Origin: Candidatus Omnitrophota bacterium
Lineage (GTDB): Bacteria; Omnitrophota; Gorgyraeia; Gygaellales; Profunditerraquicolaceae
Direction: 5' to 3'
Assembly (NCBI GenBank): GCA_018818365.1
Contig: JAHISH010000293.1
Span: 1 to 6,626, forward strand
DNA: 6,626 nt
Shown here: one piece after another, positions 6,551 through 6,626 of the stretch
How the letters are laid out: every line of letters starts with the position of its first letter
Numbering within the stretch: position 1 is the stretch's first letter
Translations under genes and position numbers: made by a program
The notes under the pieces: model-generated
Told to the model about the DNA's origin: nothing
Seen by the model: only the letters and a program-made list of their open reading frames with translations
Database searches by the model: none

Positions 6551-6626
6551 TTATTCTAGGTAGGTATAAATCTTACCTTTATAGTTACGCAAAACGTACT
6601 TCCCCTTGGCCTGAGAAAGTATATAG
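6551..6626 (-). CDS. Possible C-terminal end of an upstream minus-strand gene (partial, 24 codons), function unknown
   Basis: From the right edge the minus strand is open for 24 codons and ends at TAA 6553-6551. The encoded tail is rich in lysine and tyrosine, with GKYVLRNYKGKIYTYLE as the last 17 residues. It looks protein-like and lies in the same orientation as the operon, 19 bases upstream of the -35 box. It is too short to assign to a family. The opposite strand is also open across this stretch, so the call is tentative. No terminator hairpin with a T-run follows the stop codon. Confidence 0.35.
   Translation of the reverse strand, partial: YILSQAKGKYVLRNYKGKIYTYLE

Noticed and set aside
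6561..6580. Possible hairpin GGTA/TACC in the right-edge region as a terminator for the upstream gene
   Set aside because: The arms are only 4 bases, it lies within the putative coding tail, and it is not followed by a T-run on the minus strand.
6481..6626. Plus-strand open frame starting ATG at 6481 and running 48 codons to the right edge
   Set aside because: It has no ribosome site (the preceding bases read CTCCTTGTAT), it runs antisense through the well-formed operon promoter, and its product resembles nothing recognisable. A divergent gene cannot be fully excluded because the frame is cut by the edge.

Overview
The window reads as one compact, leftward (minus-strand) bacterial operon of five genes with almost no non-coding DNA between them. 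In transcription order (right to left) the genes are: an elongation factor G-like translational GTPase (6460 to 4505); a short protein related to the YchF/OLA1 family whose GTPase domain has collapsed (4474 to 3773); purH (3750 to 2191); folC (2187 to 829); and mnmE (845 to beyond the left edge). Gaps are 30, 22 and 3 bases, then a 17-base overlap. A near-consensus sigma-70-type promoter (TTGACT, 18 bases, TATAAT) lies just upstream of the first gene. No terminator appears inside the block, so all five genes are probably co-transcribed. The last 76 bases at the right edge may hold the end of another minus-strand gene.

The genes fall into two themes. The first two are translation-associated: an EF-G paralogue and a YchF relative that keeps its coiled-coil and TGS regions but has lost the residues needed for nucleotide binding. 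The last three share folate one-carbon chemistry. PurH consumes 10-formyl-tetrahydrofolate in the last two steps of IMP synthesis. FolC makes and polyglutamylates the folate cofactor. MnmE uses a folate-bound one-carbon unit to modify wobble uridine in tRNA, which links the folate set back to translation.

The organism is a bacterium with intermediate GC content, bacterial promoter and Shine-Dalgarno signals, and tightly packed genes. Some protein details (FolC with GTKGKGST, an ISYEH segment and DGAQN, plus the stripped-down YchF-like protein) suggest an uncultivated lineage, perhaps Omnitrophota or a relative in the PVC/Planctomycetes area. That placement is a weak impression and has not been tested. 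No mobile elements, CRISPR arrays, RNA genes or phage genes were seen. Four of the five main genes are ordinary housekeeping genes. The most unusual item is the YchF-like pseudo-GTPase.
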